Part shown: positions 45,736 to 56,229 of the stretch, one piece after another | Numbering within the stretch: the first letter of the stretch is position 1 | Layout of the letters: each line of letters begins with the position of its first letter | NCBI GenBank assembly: GCA_940671915.1 | Contig: CALNVZ010000041.1 | Coordinates: 70,757-134,756, forward strand | Direction: 5' to 3' | DNA from: Paracentrotus lividus | Taxonomy: Eukaryota; Echinodermata; Echinoidea; Camarodonta; Echinidae | Length of the DNA stretch: 64,000 bases | Program-made: the position numbers and the translations under genes | The notes under the pieces: model-generated | Seen by the model: the letters and a program-made list of their open reading frames with translations, nothing else | Told to the model about the DNA's origin: nothing | The model's database searches: none

Positions 45736-46172
45736 CCCGGGGTAACGCGTGGTGCATCATGTGTAGATTAGCAGTAAGAGTTTAAAAGTTACTCCTAATT
45801 TAATTTCTGTTTAAAGTCTAAACACCTGTTGTACAGAATTGAGTAGGCCCCTCCATATAAATCTTTATGATCCATTCTTATGTTCACTTTTTTAAACGGT
45901 CCACTTTCAAAGTATTCAACAATATAACTGGAAGCTACAAGCAGGAAGATGTCCTGCTTCAACTATACAATACATGAAAACTCATTGTTTTTCTTCTGAA
46001 ACTTTTTACAACTTAATTACTTTAAATCAGCCTGGACCCTCTAATTCTGATTCCTGCTCCCTACAACAATTCAGCAGGGACACATTCATTTTTATAAGGA
46101 AAGGTTTGTGGGATTCCCATGATTCAAGAGAGAGAGAGAGAGAGAGAGAGATGGTCGGGGATCAATACAACT

Positions 46173-46682
46173 TAGTATTGTACATGTATATAGAATATTG
46201 AAAATAAAGAAAATTAGAATAAATCAAAATAGAGACTCGTTCCAGAATGAATCATGAAAATATGTATTAGCAAATGAAGGTGAGTAATACTGAAATATAA
46301 GGAAGTGGTGATAAAAAAAAAAATCTGTCGTTGGTTAGTTCCATAAATCATACCATATAGACAATATATAAACATGATAAATGGGAACATATCTGTTTTG
46401 GTTTTGCCTATTTATGATTAGGATAGACAGGATTTATACTGATCAAAGTGCACAAAGAAATAGAAAGAGGGGATAATCATAACAATATGAACATTGCTTA
46501 TGCAGTGCTCCCAGAAAAGGCGGAACCCAAACGGTCAGTTATTTTCATACGTAGTTAAAGATAACTCTAAAACATTATAAATCATTAGAATATTGGTAAA
46601 GTCAAACTTAGTCTGTATCAAAATTTGGAAAATAAGAGCTGTCCTCCCTTATCGTGGAATAGGGTACATGCAGATCGAAAGG

Positions 46683-46727
<45 letters not shown>

Positions 46728-47186
46728 TTTTTTTTTTTTTTTTTTTAATTCTCTCTTTCCTTTGACAGATTAATCATGTGTAGATTAGCAGTAATAGTTT
46801 AAAAGTTACTCCTAATTTAATTTCTGTTTAAAGTCTAAACACCTGTTGTACAGAATTGAGTAGGCCCCTCCATATAAATCTTTATGATCCATTCTTATGT
46901 TCACTTTTTTAAACGGTCCACTTTCAAAGTATTCAACTATATAACTGCAAGCTACAAGCAGGAAGATGTCCTGCTTCAACTATACAATACATGAAAACTC
47001 ATTGTTTTTTTTTTTCTTCTGAAACTTTTTACAACTTGATTACTTTAAATCAGCCTGGACCCTCTAATTCTGATTCCTGCTCCCTACAACAATTCAGCAG
47101 GGACACATTCATTTTTATAAGGAAAGGTTTGTGGGATTCCCATGATTCAAGAGAGAGAGAGAGAGAGGTGGGTGGGGGTCAATGAA
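46173..47186 (+). repeat. Tandem duplication, copy T2 (empty site)
   Basis: Collinear with T1 but without the transposon. The intact target ATCATGTG is at 46773-46780. A (TC)n tract at about 46692-46724 and (GA)n at about 47150-47167 differ in length from T1. Confidence 0.9.
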
Positions 47187-47299
47187 CAGAACGCTTAAAG
47201 ACATAAATACAGTTGACGGCATAGACTGTTTTCGTGCGCAACGTGTCTGGCGTTGGCCAGTTTTGTGCCAACCCGCAATTTTTTCTTCAATTTAGCTGC

Positions 47300-47328
47300 G
47301 CATGATAATAATAATAGTAATAATAATG

Positions 47329-47359
<31 letters not shown>

Positions 47360-47372
47360 TGATGATGATGAT
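47300..47372. repeat. (AAT)n/(GAT)n microsatellite
   Basis: Imperfect ATA/ATG trinucleotide run. Confidence 0.95.
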
Positions 47373-47429
47373 ACCTAGATATTTATATACCTCTTTTCCA
47401 GATAAAGTGCTTTAATTTTATTACCCCGT

Positions 47430-47810
47430 TTATAGCTATGCTTCAATGCATACTTGAGCGGAGGGATACATGCACAAAGAAAGCGCGCAATATGCATAAT
47501 TCTTGAATAGTAATATATCGCATGAAGAAAAAAGTAATTCCTCGAGGATACAATCACATAATTTTACTTAAGGCCTCTATTAGCATCTAATTTTAGAGTG
47601 AGGAGAATAATCACTTACCCAGCATTTTATTTTTTTTTTTTTCAATTTTGCTGCACATGATCGGTAAGAACAATTGAAAAACAAAATTCCATCGAGGTTA
47701 CGATCATGCGTTACTCAATATTCATGAGTTTTGCATATTGCACGCCTCCTTTGTGCATTATCCTTTGTACATACATGTATCCCTCCGCCCAAGTTACGTA
47801 GTCTTAGAGC
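47430..47810. mobile_element. Small fold-back repeat
   Basis: CTTGAGCGGAGGGATACATG near 47451 is the inverse of CATGTATCCCTCCGCCCAAG near 47775. Inner arms also pair (GCAATATGCATAAT with TTTTGCATATTGCACGC; CCTCGAGGAT with ATCGAGGTTACG-type words). Ends are not sharp. Confidence 0.6.
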
Positions 47811-47829
47811 AAGATGTATTATTTTTGCT

Positions 47830-48945
47830 GAACACCAAGCATGATGTGTTGCCTCTGTAGCCTACAGTAAGCCAACATGAATGATATGAAGGTTTGAGAA
47901 GCACGTATTTAGCCTGGGTTACCCTTACTCATGCAATAATTATGGCCACCATTTTGGGACTACATATTTTGCGTATTTTATGCTCATTGTGAATTTGTCT
48001 TGTCACCCAAGGTAAGCATTTGATATGTTATCATTATCATAAAATAAAGTCTTTAAAACTAACATTAGAAAAAATAAGCAATATATATTTTTTTGTTCGA
48101 ATAATGATGCCGATCATTGCAACAATACGACGAACAGCATGATACATGCGCGTTCAAGATAGTGCACATACTGTAAATATCCAGAAAGTTAACAAATGTG
48201 AATCAGGAATAGTAAGCTGTAGATGAAATACGTTTTTGAAAATCATATTTAGGCGTTGAGCTTCATTCCTGATCAGGGTGGTTGGTAATAACATTGTGTA
48301 CTTATCATAGTCCTGAATGACAAGAAAACCAGGGTATTTGTTTGCTTATTACAGATTAGTTGTCTGCACTAGATAAAGACCATTTGTAATGGCATGGTTT
48401 GTTCATGTCCATGTATAAAGTTATGAATAGCTTCAAATGCAGATGCCATTCTTTGAACCTATATGGGTTTATCGTTATACTATATGCACCGTTCAACAAC
48501 TAGTTGTTGACAGTTCTATAATATTTATTGACCCTTCGGTCTTTATAATTTAAATGGGAAGTTAATTCTGTAATTACATAATTTACAATCATCGCTGCCA
48601 CTACAATACATGATTTTGTTTCAATGAATTCAATAAGTGTGCTATTAAAAGTCTTAAATAAAAAAAAAAAAAATCTTCCCCAAAAGAACTGAAGCAAATA
48701 GTGAAATGTGTCTTTGACCTCCTGTTATACGTCATTACATTCTTAAATATATATATTTTGCTATTTGTAAAGGCATTTTGCAACTACGTATTTGCAACTT
48801 TTTCTAGCAGCATACACTCCTTCTCTCAAAATGAATTATGTAGAAATTACAGATCTAAAGCGTCAACAGGATCAGTGGATGCAACTATTACGATGTACTA
48901 TTGTACATGCAGTATAGTAATGTCTTACAATTTTCTAGTCACGTT
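47830..48945. other. Unassigned DNA
   Basis: No gene recognised. The 12-bp-plus palindrome CAACAACTAGTTGTTG lies near 48494. A 113-codon plus-strand frame at 48701-49042 runs into the short dispersed segment and is not convincing. Confidence 0.45.
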
Positions 48946-48946
48946 C

Positions 48947-49042
48947 AGGCGCGGATCCAAGAAAACCAAGTTTAATGCATTCGGGGGCCCAATTGTCCGG
49001 GGACAAAAGCGGCTCTATTATGTTTACGCATGGACCCGGTAA
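48947..49042 (+). repeat. Short dispersed segment, copy 2 (partner 4841-4936)
   Basis: Starts AGGCGCGGATCCAAGA and matches 4841-4936 to the end CCCGGTA, with a few substitutions. Confidence 0.8.
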
Positions 49043-49395
49043 GTTTAGTGTGTGACTCCGGTCTGCGTCCGCTTCTAATTTTTGACGAGAACAAAATCAT
49101 CTCCGACTAGAATAACAATTATTTTAAACAGAATTTTAAATAAATATTTAAAAAAAAAAAGAGAAAGAATAACAATCAGAAGACATTATTTACAATTATC
49201 TGTGTACCAAGCTGACTTCTGATCTTAACATGTCATTTAACTCATTTTATTGGTTGTTCCAGAAAGATCTGAAAACTACCCCGGATCAAATTTATTTCGG
49301 GCAAAATGTTAAACGATCCTTATTTCCCTGTTTCACGTGACTATTATTGATTTTTTGTTTGTTTTGTTTTTTGGTTTGTTTGTTTCTTTTGTTTT
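49043..49395. other. Unassigned DNA
   Basis: No gene seen between the short dispersed segment and the poly(T) tract. Confidence 0.4.
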
Positions 49396-49397
49396 AT

Positions 49398-49398
<1 letters not shown>

Positions 49399-49447
<49 letters not shown>
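49399..49447. repeat. Poly(T) tract
   Basis: Nearly 50 consecutive T. It is followed by GTTCGCGCTCGCAAAATAAG, another hit of the CTCGCG word. Confidence 0.95.
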
Positions 49448-49448
<1 letters not shown>

Positions 49449-49506
49449 TTCGCGCTCGCAAAATAAGACAATTCAAGTTCAGTCATTTGCCTGTGTATAT
49501 GATGTA

Positions 49507-50468
49507 CACTGTTTGCCATAAAGGTGGAATATTTTTTCTGGCTCAAACGACGTTATGTTGCTCCGGCTTTAATTTCTTGATTGTGTTGGTCATCGCTTTC
49601 ACTTTCCGGGATCCTGGCTATATCTTGGACGTTCCCTCAACCCTTCCCGGGAATTTTTCTTCCAAAAAGATTGCCACCCCCAGAAGATGACCTTTTTCGT
49701 CATTTTTTCTTATTTTAGGGGCCCCTTTTTGTTTACGGGACCCACCAAGGCGCCCTCAGTCTGACCCCAAGGAAACACGTCTGAGATGGAGAGTTGGTAT
49801 TGTAGCTCGACTCGTTTGTCTAGGGGAAGGGTCAAAATTCATTTTGATTTGGGTTCAACATTGATTTTAGTCATTTTTACGGCATGGAAATTTCTATCTT
49901 CCCTAAATTGTATTGCAAAATATCAGCCAAATATAAATCAATATAAAATATCATCAGTAGTTACCATTTACAAGCTTGTCATCAAGGCTTAAAAGAAAAA
50001 AAGGGTAAACTGGTGATAATTAAGGGTTAAAGGTTGTTTTTTATTTCTTTTGTTTTTATCATAAAGGTGGAATACAATATTCCGAATTTTCACCAATCAC
50101 ACTTTTTATTTCAAACCCTCCCCTAAACAAGAAACCCAAGCCTTTCCTCATTAATCTAGATTTAACTTAAAAACCCATATAAACAGTGCACCCTAGATTA
50201 GTTTCCTGGGGGTAGGACTGAGGGGGGCTTGATTGGCCGGGTAAACAAAAAAGGGCCCCAAAAGAGAAAAACTGACAAAACTGGGCATCATGGGGGTTGA
50301 CAAAACTTTTTTGGAAAAAAATCTCCGTGAATGGTTGGGGGAATGTTCAAAACATTGCCAGGGTCTAAAAAGTAAAAGCAGGGACAAACGTATTCAAGAA
50401 ATTATAGCTGGAGTAAAATCATGTCGCAACATCGGCAAAAAAATATTCCATCTTTATGACGGACAGTG
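49507..50468. mobile_element. Long-TIR fold-back element, TA target duplication, copy 2
   Basis: TA at 49505-49506 and 50469-50470. The 962 bp unit starts CACTGTTTGCCATAAAGG and ends CTTTATGACGGACAGTG. Arms and spacer match 5374-6378, including CAATACAATTTA..GAAGATAGAAATTTCCATG (in inverse) in the spacer. No transposase. Confidence 0.88.
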
Positions 50469-50901
50469 TATATATTGGTATATCATCATGATGGTCCCCT
50501 TTTCCAGAAACCTCTGACCCTCCCCCTCCCCGCTCCCCGTTTCGCATAAGGCTACGTAACTAGTAGACCATTTCAAGTCACTGTATGTATTGAGAAAATT
50601 TTCAGCTCGCGATTTGCGCTCGCATATTATGATAACAACTAAAATTCGATAATATATATTATGTATATATATGTGTGTATATACATTATATTACATCATG
50701 ACAGTCCCCCTTTTTAGAACCTATCAAAACCACCACACCCTCAAAAATCACAATTTATGTGTCACCTTTTTGGAAATAGGACATTTCGACGATCACCTCC
50801 CTCCCCCTATCGCCACAACCAATCGACACCTTTAGTGATATCAATAAATCGCTGTGTCATAAAAATGATACGGTACGTACCTGCCCTGCACCGAACGAAT
50901 A

Positions 50902-51195
50902 ATGGCGGAGCGTAGTGAAGGCCTGCTGCATATAACTGGTAAATCCAAGCATAGGTTGCGTACGATATGTCAATTCGCATACAAACATACATGTAACATG
51001 AACCGGGCTGAAGTAGTTCCGGTACGTGAACCTGTATATATGGAAATATCCCTACTTGCTGGCCCCAATCTATCAAACATGTATGTTCTATTTACAGGTG
51101 ATGAGGTCATTGTTAGACGGGTAGAAACTGGTAACAGCAAGGACACTCAGTTCCACAACCGTAGAAAGAGAGAGGTCAAAGTCTCCGGGTTATAA
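50902..51195 (+). CDS. Candidate small gene, possibly two exons (weak)
   Basis: A 97-codon frame starts at AATAATGGCGGAGCG (a YY1-like initiator word around the ATG) and ends with a double stop. A possible intron lies inside it: MAERSEGLLHITG, then a GTAAATCC donor at about 50939 and CTATTTACAG before GTGATGAGGTC at about 51101. Spliced, the product would be about 43 residues, ending TGNSKDTQFHNRRKREVKVS. Both forms stay in frame. A long poly(A) follows at about 51222-51283 with no clear AATAAA. It may be a short host gene, a retroposed copy, or chance. No domain is recognised. Confidence 0.3.
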   Translation: MAERSEGLLHITGKSKHRLRTICQFAYKHTCNMNRAEVVPVREPVYMEISLLAGPNLSNMYVLFTGDEVIVRRVETGNSKDTQFHNRRKREVKVSGL

Positions 51196-51221
51196 TAATA
51201 CTTGTTCCATGTATAACATAA

Positions 51222-51225
51222 AAAG

Positions 51226-51283
<58 letters not shown>
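51222..51283 (+). repeat. Poly(A) tract
   Basis: About 60 A with one G near the start and one near the end. Its position just after the 50902-51195 frame is suggestive of retroposition, but no target duplication is evident. Confidence 0.9.
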
Positions 51284-51285
<2 letters not shown>

Positions 51286-51664
51286 AACACTACACTTCAA
51301 AGTGCATTTTGTAATAGCAAGGATTATAGTAGGAAAACAAAACATGGACACTATCGGCGCTCAAGTTATTTGGTATATATGCGTATGATTATATCACACT
51401 GGGTGGCGCAAAAACCGACCTTTTAAATAGGTGGGGGTATTTTGAGGGACGGGAATTATTATTTGTGTAGAAATTATTATGACAATAAAAAATCGAAAAT
51501 ATGTAATGCTTCAGTGAGAACTACCTACTTTTCCAAATTAAGGACACACAAATAAGACTGCGCAGGTCACTTTTATTCAGCAGAACTTGGCTACTCTTTT
51601 ATATTGACAGCCAGGGGCCAACAACAGCATACATCAGCTATCAAAGAAAATGTCAGAAATAAGC
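51284..51664. other. Unassigned DNA
   Basis: No gene seen. Confidence 0.4.
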
Positions 51665-51830
51665 GTCAATCATTAGTGCTTCAGATGAGTCCTTTTTAAG
51701 AGGTTGGATGGGTGCCAGTTGAATTTTGTGGATAACTTATTTCATGGTGTAAGAACCAGGAACCGGAAGACGTGAAAAAAAATATGTTGTCTCATTCCAG
51801 ACTGATTTTAGAAAATGCAACTGAAGAATA
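51665..51830 (-). repeat. Dispersed repeat, inverted partner of 43148-43325
   Basis: The reverse complement shares GAATGAGAC, GGTTCTTAC and GCCAGTTGAATT-type anchors with 43148-43325. Confidence 0.7.
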
Positions 51831-51837
51831 TTTATAT

Positions 51838-52256
51838 AATATTGACTGGCCGTGAGGGAGATACCGCAGATATTTCCCAAACAAGTCTCATATTGCCTCG
51901 AGTCGAAGACGAGTGCAGTATGGGTCTCGTGAGGGAAATATAGGAGGTATCTCCCGGAGGTTAAGCCAGTCAATATTATTATTATTACCTGTTAACCTCA
52001 ATTAGCCACATTTTAAAGAGAATAAAATAAGTTTGCTTGATTTAAACTGGGTATTTGTCGTGGGAGGTTTTCTTTTCTTTGTTTTTTTTTCAGCATTCTG
52101 TGTTGAACCATTGTGACGTAGTTATTCAGGCGCGTAGTATGTTTTTTTTATGATGCTAAACCATTGTGACGCAATAATGTTTCTGTGCGTATCCATTATC
52201 TTACTCTTTGTACCTTAACGCGCATCATCTTCTTACAATTACGCGTCGGACCAGCT
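51838..52256 (+). repeat. Local duplication R1 with hairpin
   Basis: TAATATTGACTGGCCGTGAG and its inverse GCCAGTCAATATTA close a hairpin of about 140 bp (51838-51980). The segment continues through TTGAACCATTGTGACG to TACAATTACGCGT and is matched by R2, 52461-52826. Confidence 0.8.
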
Positions 52257-52263
52257 GACCAGT

Positions 52264-52458
52264 GAATATGGATATTACGGACCGGCAATTTTGTACACAA
52301 ACCTAATAGGGAATCGTGGAGGACGGGTGTACGGATATTACGGCCCGTTGCCGTACAACTGAGTCATTGTGACGTAATTTTTTTTAATCCAAATCAATTA
52401 GGCAGACAAAATACGCGCTTATATCTTGCCTCCAAAACGCCTCATACAGGTAATAATT
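52264..52458 (+). repeat. Local duplication P1 (partner 57892-58084)
   Basis: GAATATGGATATTACGGACC to CCTCATACAGGTAATAATTA. The word GGATATTACGG.CCG occurs twice inside, about 75 bp apart. P2 is the same block beside the D3 repeat. Confidence 0.85.
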
Positions 52459-52460
52459 AT

Positions 52461-52826
52461 ATAATATTGACTGGCCTTGAGGGAGATACCGCAGATATTT
52501 CTCAAACAAGTCTCATCTTGCCTCTGGTCGAAGACGAGGGCAATATGGGTCTTGTGAGGGAAATAGGTATCTCCCGAAGGTATACAGCCAGTCAGTATAA
52601 ATTTTATTACCTGTTAACCCCAATTAGCCCCATTTTAAAGAGAATAAAATAAGTTTTACTTGATTTAAACTGGGCATTTGTCGTGGGATTTTTTTTTGTT
52701 TTTGTTTTTTTTTTTTTTTCTTCAGCATTCTGAGTTGAACCATTGTGACGCAATAATGCTTCTGTGCGTATTCACTGTCTTACTCTTTGTTAACGCGCAT
52801 CATCTACCTACAATTACGCGTAGGGT
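52461..52826 (+). repeat. Local duplication R2 with hairpin
   Basis: Second copy of R1, with hairpin TATTGACTGGCC..GCCAGTCAGTATA and ending at the D1 repeat after CAATTACGCGTAG. Confidence 0.8.
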
Positions 52827-53289
52827 TTCACAGCGGTAAATATTTCCCCCTTGACTCGTGTGTTAATTTTAGATTTCGAAACGTTAGCAGAGAAAAGGGT
52901 GAAAATTGGGCTAACTAATGTCTAGTAGTAATTTAAAGACAATTTACTCATCTTCTCACTGTTGGTCTCAAAACATAGGCATAGCCAGCTCGATTTTTCA
53001 TTAAACAAGAAAATATAGCGCCCTCTCGCGGACACTGTTGGATAGGAAGTTGGATGCAGTAAATTGGCTTCTACATTCACGCTCGTCATATAGTTCCAAA
53101 AAAACTGCCTAGATATTTCCCAATTTTGTGCAAAGAGTGTCCAAGTCTTGCTTTCATGGGAATCGGTGTCATTAAACCAATCAAATTAAAACATTTTCGT
53201 CAATCTGGCGTTTGAAATTAGCTATTTTGTCTTTGGGTTGGCTTGCACTCACATTTTTGGTGTCTTCGAAGTAATTAGGCCTGTTAAAC
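52824..53289. mobile_element. D1: about 466 bp TIR repeat, copy 1
   Basis: Starts GGTTTCACAGCGGTAAATAT and ends TAGGCCTGT..AAC. The ends are short inverted repeats (GGTTTCACAG against CCTGTGTAACC in D2/D3). It contains TATAGCGCCCTCTCGCGGAC. Copies D2 and D3 are over 95 percent alike by eye. Target duplication not resolved. Confidence 0.75.
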
Positions 53290-54312
53290 TCTATTAAGCA
53301 AATTTCCAAAATTAAGTCAATTTTTATTTCATTTATTTCAAAATAAAGAGTATTTCCTACTGAGAAGAAATATGGCATATTTTTTTTTTTAATTAAGATT
53401 AACGCAATATAGGAGATGTTAATGTACCCCCCCCTCGTATACGTCTAATTATAGGTAAATGTTCTCTACGCGGAACTAGCGTTGAAGGCGGGGGGGGGGT
53501 AGCCGAACTTTGGGGGAGGGCCGAACCGAACGGAAGCGAGACTGAGGGGTGAACATGGACACATAGATATCACAACTAGATGGTTGTTTCCTGCTCATTT
53601 TTCAGTTTGCTGAACAAATTAAGGCTTCAGCCCCCCCCCCCCCACCAATCGCTTTGATCGCGGCTCTAATGACGAATTGTTTTTGTTTCATAATCTAGCT
53701 GCCAACTAGAAGACGCAAGGATATTAAAAATGATAGACGGATGGATGACAAAAAACTTAAATGAACATTTATTAACTAGAGTGTAAGAAGAGAGAGAGAG
53801 AGTGGGGGGGGCTGGTAAGAGACGGTAAAACACTGGAAGAACGAAAAAGGACAGTAATAGAGAAGTTGTGCTTTTGGTGGGGCGGGGGGGGGGGGGAGGG
53901 CGTGTGCGAGGACCGAGGACAGACTTAACCATTCCCAATCTTTATTTCAGCCCGACTTGGTTAATATGTAACATCTAATTTTTTGTTTGCGGGAGTGTCC
54001 AGGGCCTCTCATCTGGACGTTCAAACCGTCTAGAAGGGCGGACGGAAAGGGGGGGGGGGTAGACGAGATGAAGATCAAGGCCTATTTAAATTGCGCTTCA
54101 TCACAAACTAAGGGCCAGGGGTCGAAGGGGGGGGGGGCTGAGAATGAAACACGGGGAAAACCATTATGATAACAAAACAACTTTGCTAAACTTATTTTTC
54201 TTTAAATATTTATCAATTAAAAGGTGTAAAAGTCTCACATTAAAGTTTAATCGTTCTAAAAGGCTATCAAGCTGTTTCTTCAACATTAGGTCTATTAGGG
54301 GCTGTATTTGGC
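53290..54312 (+). repeat. Tandem duplication A1
   Basis: Runs from the TTTCCAAAATTAAGTCAATT block to GGCTATATAAGG. It holds poly(C) and poly(G) tracts and a GA tract. A2 repeats it in order with many small indels. Confidence 0.85.
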
Positions 54313-54811
54313 TATATAAGGCAATTTTCCAAAATTAAGTCAATTTTATTTTCATTTATTTTCAAATAAAGAGTATTCCTACTGAGAAGAAATATGGCAA
54401 GTTTTTTTTTTTGTTTAATTAAGATTAACGCAATATAGGAGGATTTTAATGTTACCCCCCCCCCCCTCAGTATACGGTCTAATTATAGGCAAATGTTCTC
54501 TGCGCAGAACAGCGTTGAAGGCGCGGGGGGGGGGGTTGGGAGTGGCCGAACCGAACGGAAGCAAGACTGAGGGGTGAACAGTGACACATAGATATCACTA
54601 CTAGATGTTGTTTCCTGCTCATTTTCAAGTTTGCTGAACAAATTAAGGCCTTCAGCCCCCCCCCCCCCACAATCGCTTTGATCGCGGCTCTAATGCGAAT
54701 TGGTGTTTTGTTCATAATCTAGCTGCCAACCTTGAAGACGCAAGGGATATTAAAAATGATAGACGGAGTGGATGACAAAAACTTAAATGAACATTTTATT
54801 AACTAGAGTTA

Positions 54812-54842
<31 letters not shown>

Positions 54843-55365
54843 AGAGAGAGTGGGGGGGGGGGGCGGGTAAGAGACGGTAAACACTGAAAGAACGAAAAAG
54901 GACAATAATAGAGAAGTTGTGCTTTGGTGGGGCGGGGGGGGAGGGTGTGTGAGGACCGAGGACAGACTTAACCTTCCCGATCTTTATTTCAGCCCGACTT
55001 GGTTAATTATGTAACATCTAAATTTTTGTTTGCGGAGTGTCCATTGCCTCTCATCTGGACGTTCAAAACCGTCTAAGAAAGGGGCCGGGACGGAAGGGGG
55101 GGGGGGTAGACGAGATGAAGATCAAGGCCTATTTAAATTGCGCTTCATCACAAACTAAGGCCAAGCGTCGAGGGGGGGGCTGAGAATGAAACACGGGCGG
55201 AAAACTTAATGATTAACAAAACAACTTTGCTAAACTCATTTTTTTCTTATATATTTATCAATTAAAAGGTGTAAAAGTCTCACATTAACAGTTTAATCGT
55301 TCTAAAAAGGCTATCAAGCTGTTTTCTTCAACCTTCAAGTCTATTAGGGGCTGTATTTAGCTATA
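54313..55365 (+). repeat. Tandem duplication A2
   Basis: Second copy of A1. Differences from A1 cluster in homopolymers and single-base indels, and the (GA)n at about 54810-54850 is longer. Confidence 0.85.
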
Positions 55366-55836
55366 GGTTTCACAGCGGTAAATATTTCCCCCCTTGACTC
55401 GTGTGTTAATTTTAGATTTCGAAATGTTAGCAGAGAAAAGGGTGAAAATTGGGCTAACTTTATAATGTCTAGTAGTAATTTAAAGACAAATTACCCATCT
55501 TCTCACTGTTGGTCTCAAAACATAGGCATAGCCAGCTCGATTTTTCATTAAACAAGAAAATATAGCGCCCTCTCGCGGACACTGTTGGATAGGAAGTTGG
55601 AGGCAGTAAATTGGCTTCTACATTCACGCTCGTCATATAGTTCCAAAACAACTGCCTAGATATTTCCCATTTTGTGCAAAGAGTGTCCAAGTGTTGCTTT
55701 CCTGGGAATCGGTGTCATTAAACCAATCAAATTAATACATTTTCGTCAATTTGGCGTTTGAAATTAGTTATTTTGTCTTTGGGTTGGCTCGCACTCACAT
55801 TTTTGGTGTCTTCGAAGTAATTAGGCCTGTGTAACC
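55366..55836. mobile_element. D2: TIR repeat, copy 2
   Basis: Starts GGTTTCACAGCGGTAAATAT and ends AATTAGGCCTGTGTAACC. It lies 249 bp upstream of the EGF exon. Confidence 0.8.
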
Positions 55837-56084
55837 ATTACAGACACATTTTTTTTTTGCAGTGTCATGTATGTATGTATGTAATGTCGATTTGGTTTTG
55901 ACTCACAATATCATAATTATACACTAGTAGATTTAACTTCAGGATAACTTTGCACAGCCCAATCTTACAAATAAGTGAACTTAAACGGAATATTTTGGCT
56001 TAAAAAGTGTTTTTTAAGTATGTATTCAGTAAATGCCAGCTATAAACGAGCTATAACAGAAGTTTTATCTTTTTAAAAATTTAG

Positions 56085-56219
56085 ATGTGGACGAATGTGC
56101 TTATGATACTGACGGATGTGACGACACAAACGGAGGTTGTACGAACTCCCCACCAGGGTCCTTTACGTGTTCATGTAATGCTGGATATGCATTGAATGCA
56201 GACGGATTCACTTGTGACG
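56085..56219 (+). CDS. Calcium-binding EGF-like domain exon (single exon)
   Basis: An acceptor TTTAAAAATTTAG precedes and a GGTACAA donor follows a 135 bp exon of phase 1-1, a unit that can be duplicated without shifting frame. It encodes one whole EGF-like repeat. It begins (D)VDEC, the start of the calcium-binding cbEGF class, and has six cysteines spaced C-6-C-6-C-9-C-1-C-12-C: ECAYDTDGC, DDTNGGC, TNSPPGSFTC, SC, NAGYALNADGFTC, then D(G). Such repeats form disulphide-bonded modules in extracellular matrix and receptor proteins (fibrillin, fibropellin, Notch-like families). The loop between cysteines 3 and 4 is CTNSPPGSFTC, one residue longer than the usual CxNTPGSFxC, which alters the Asn/Asp hydroxylation pattern. 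The host gene cannot be named: no other EGF exon is seen, so neighbouring exons lie outside the window or this is a stray exon. Confidence 0.9.
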
Positions 56220-56229
56220 GTACAATTCT

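Larger units (their letters stand above)
45000..45755 (-). mobile_element. DNA transposon with 8-bp ATCATGTG duplication
   Basis: ATCATGTG stands at 44992-44999 and 45756-45763, and once only in the empty site of T2 (46773-46780). The 756 bp unit starts ATGACATAAATGGTACC and ends ACGCGTGGTGC. True terminal inverted repeats are poor, but GGTACCCTGGGGTACC-like words crowd the left end and TACCCCGGGGTA words the right. An 8-bp duplication fits hAT, P, Merlin or Novosib-type insertion (known habits); which one is undetermined. It holds one coding frame and a CpG-rich leader. Confidence 0.85.
44404..46172 (+). repeat. Tandem duplication, copy T1 (carries a transposon)
   Basis: Starts TAGTATTGTACATGTATATA and runs to the (GA)n tract. 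Without the insert 45000-45755 it is about 1.0 kb and collinear with T2 at 46173-47186, including a (TC)n-(T)n join and CCTGGACCCTCTAATTCTG. Confidence 0.9.

Noticed and set aside
55469-55690. 73-codon ORF also found at 57503-57724
   Set aside because: It lies within the D repeat. D1 breaks the frame, there is no domain, and the sharing reflects copying of the repeat.
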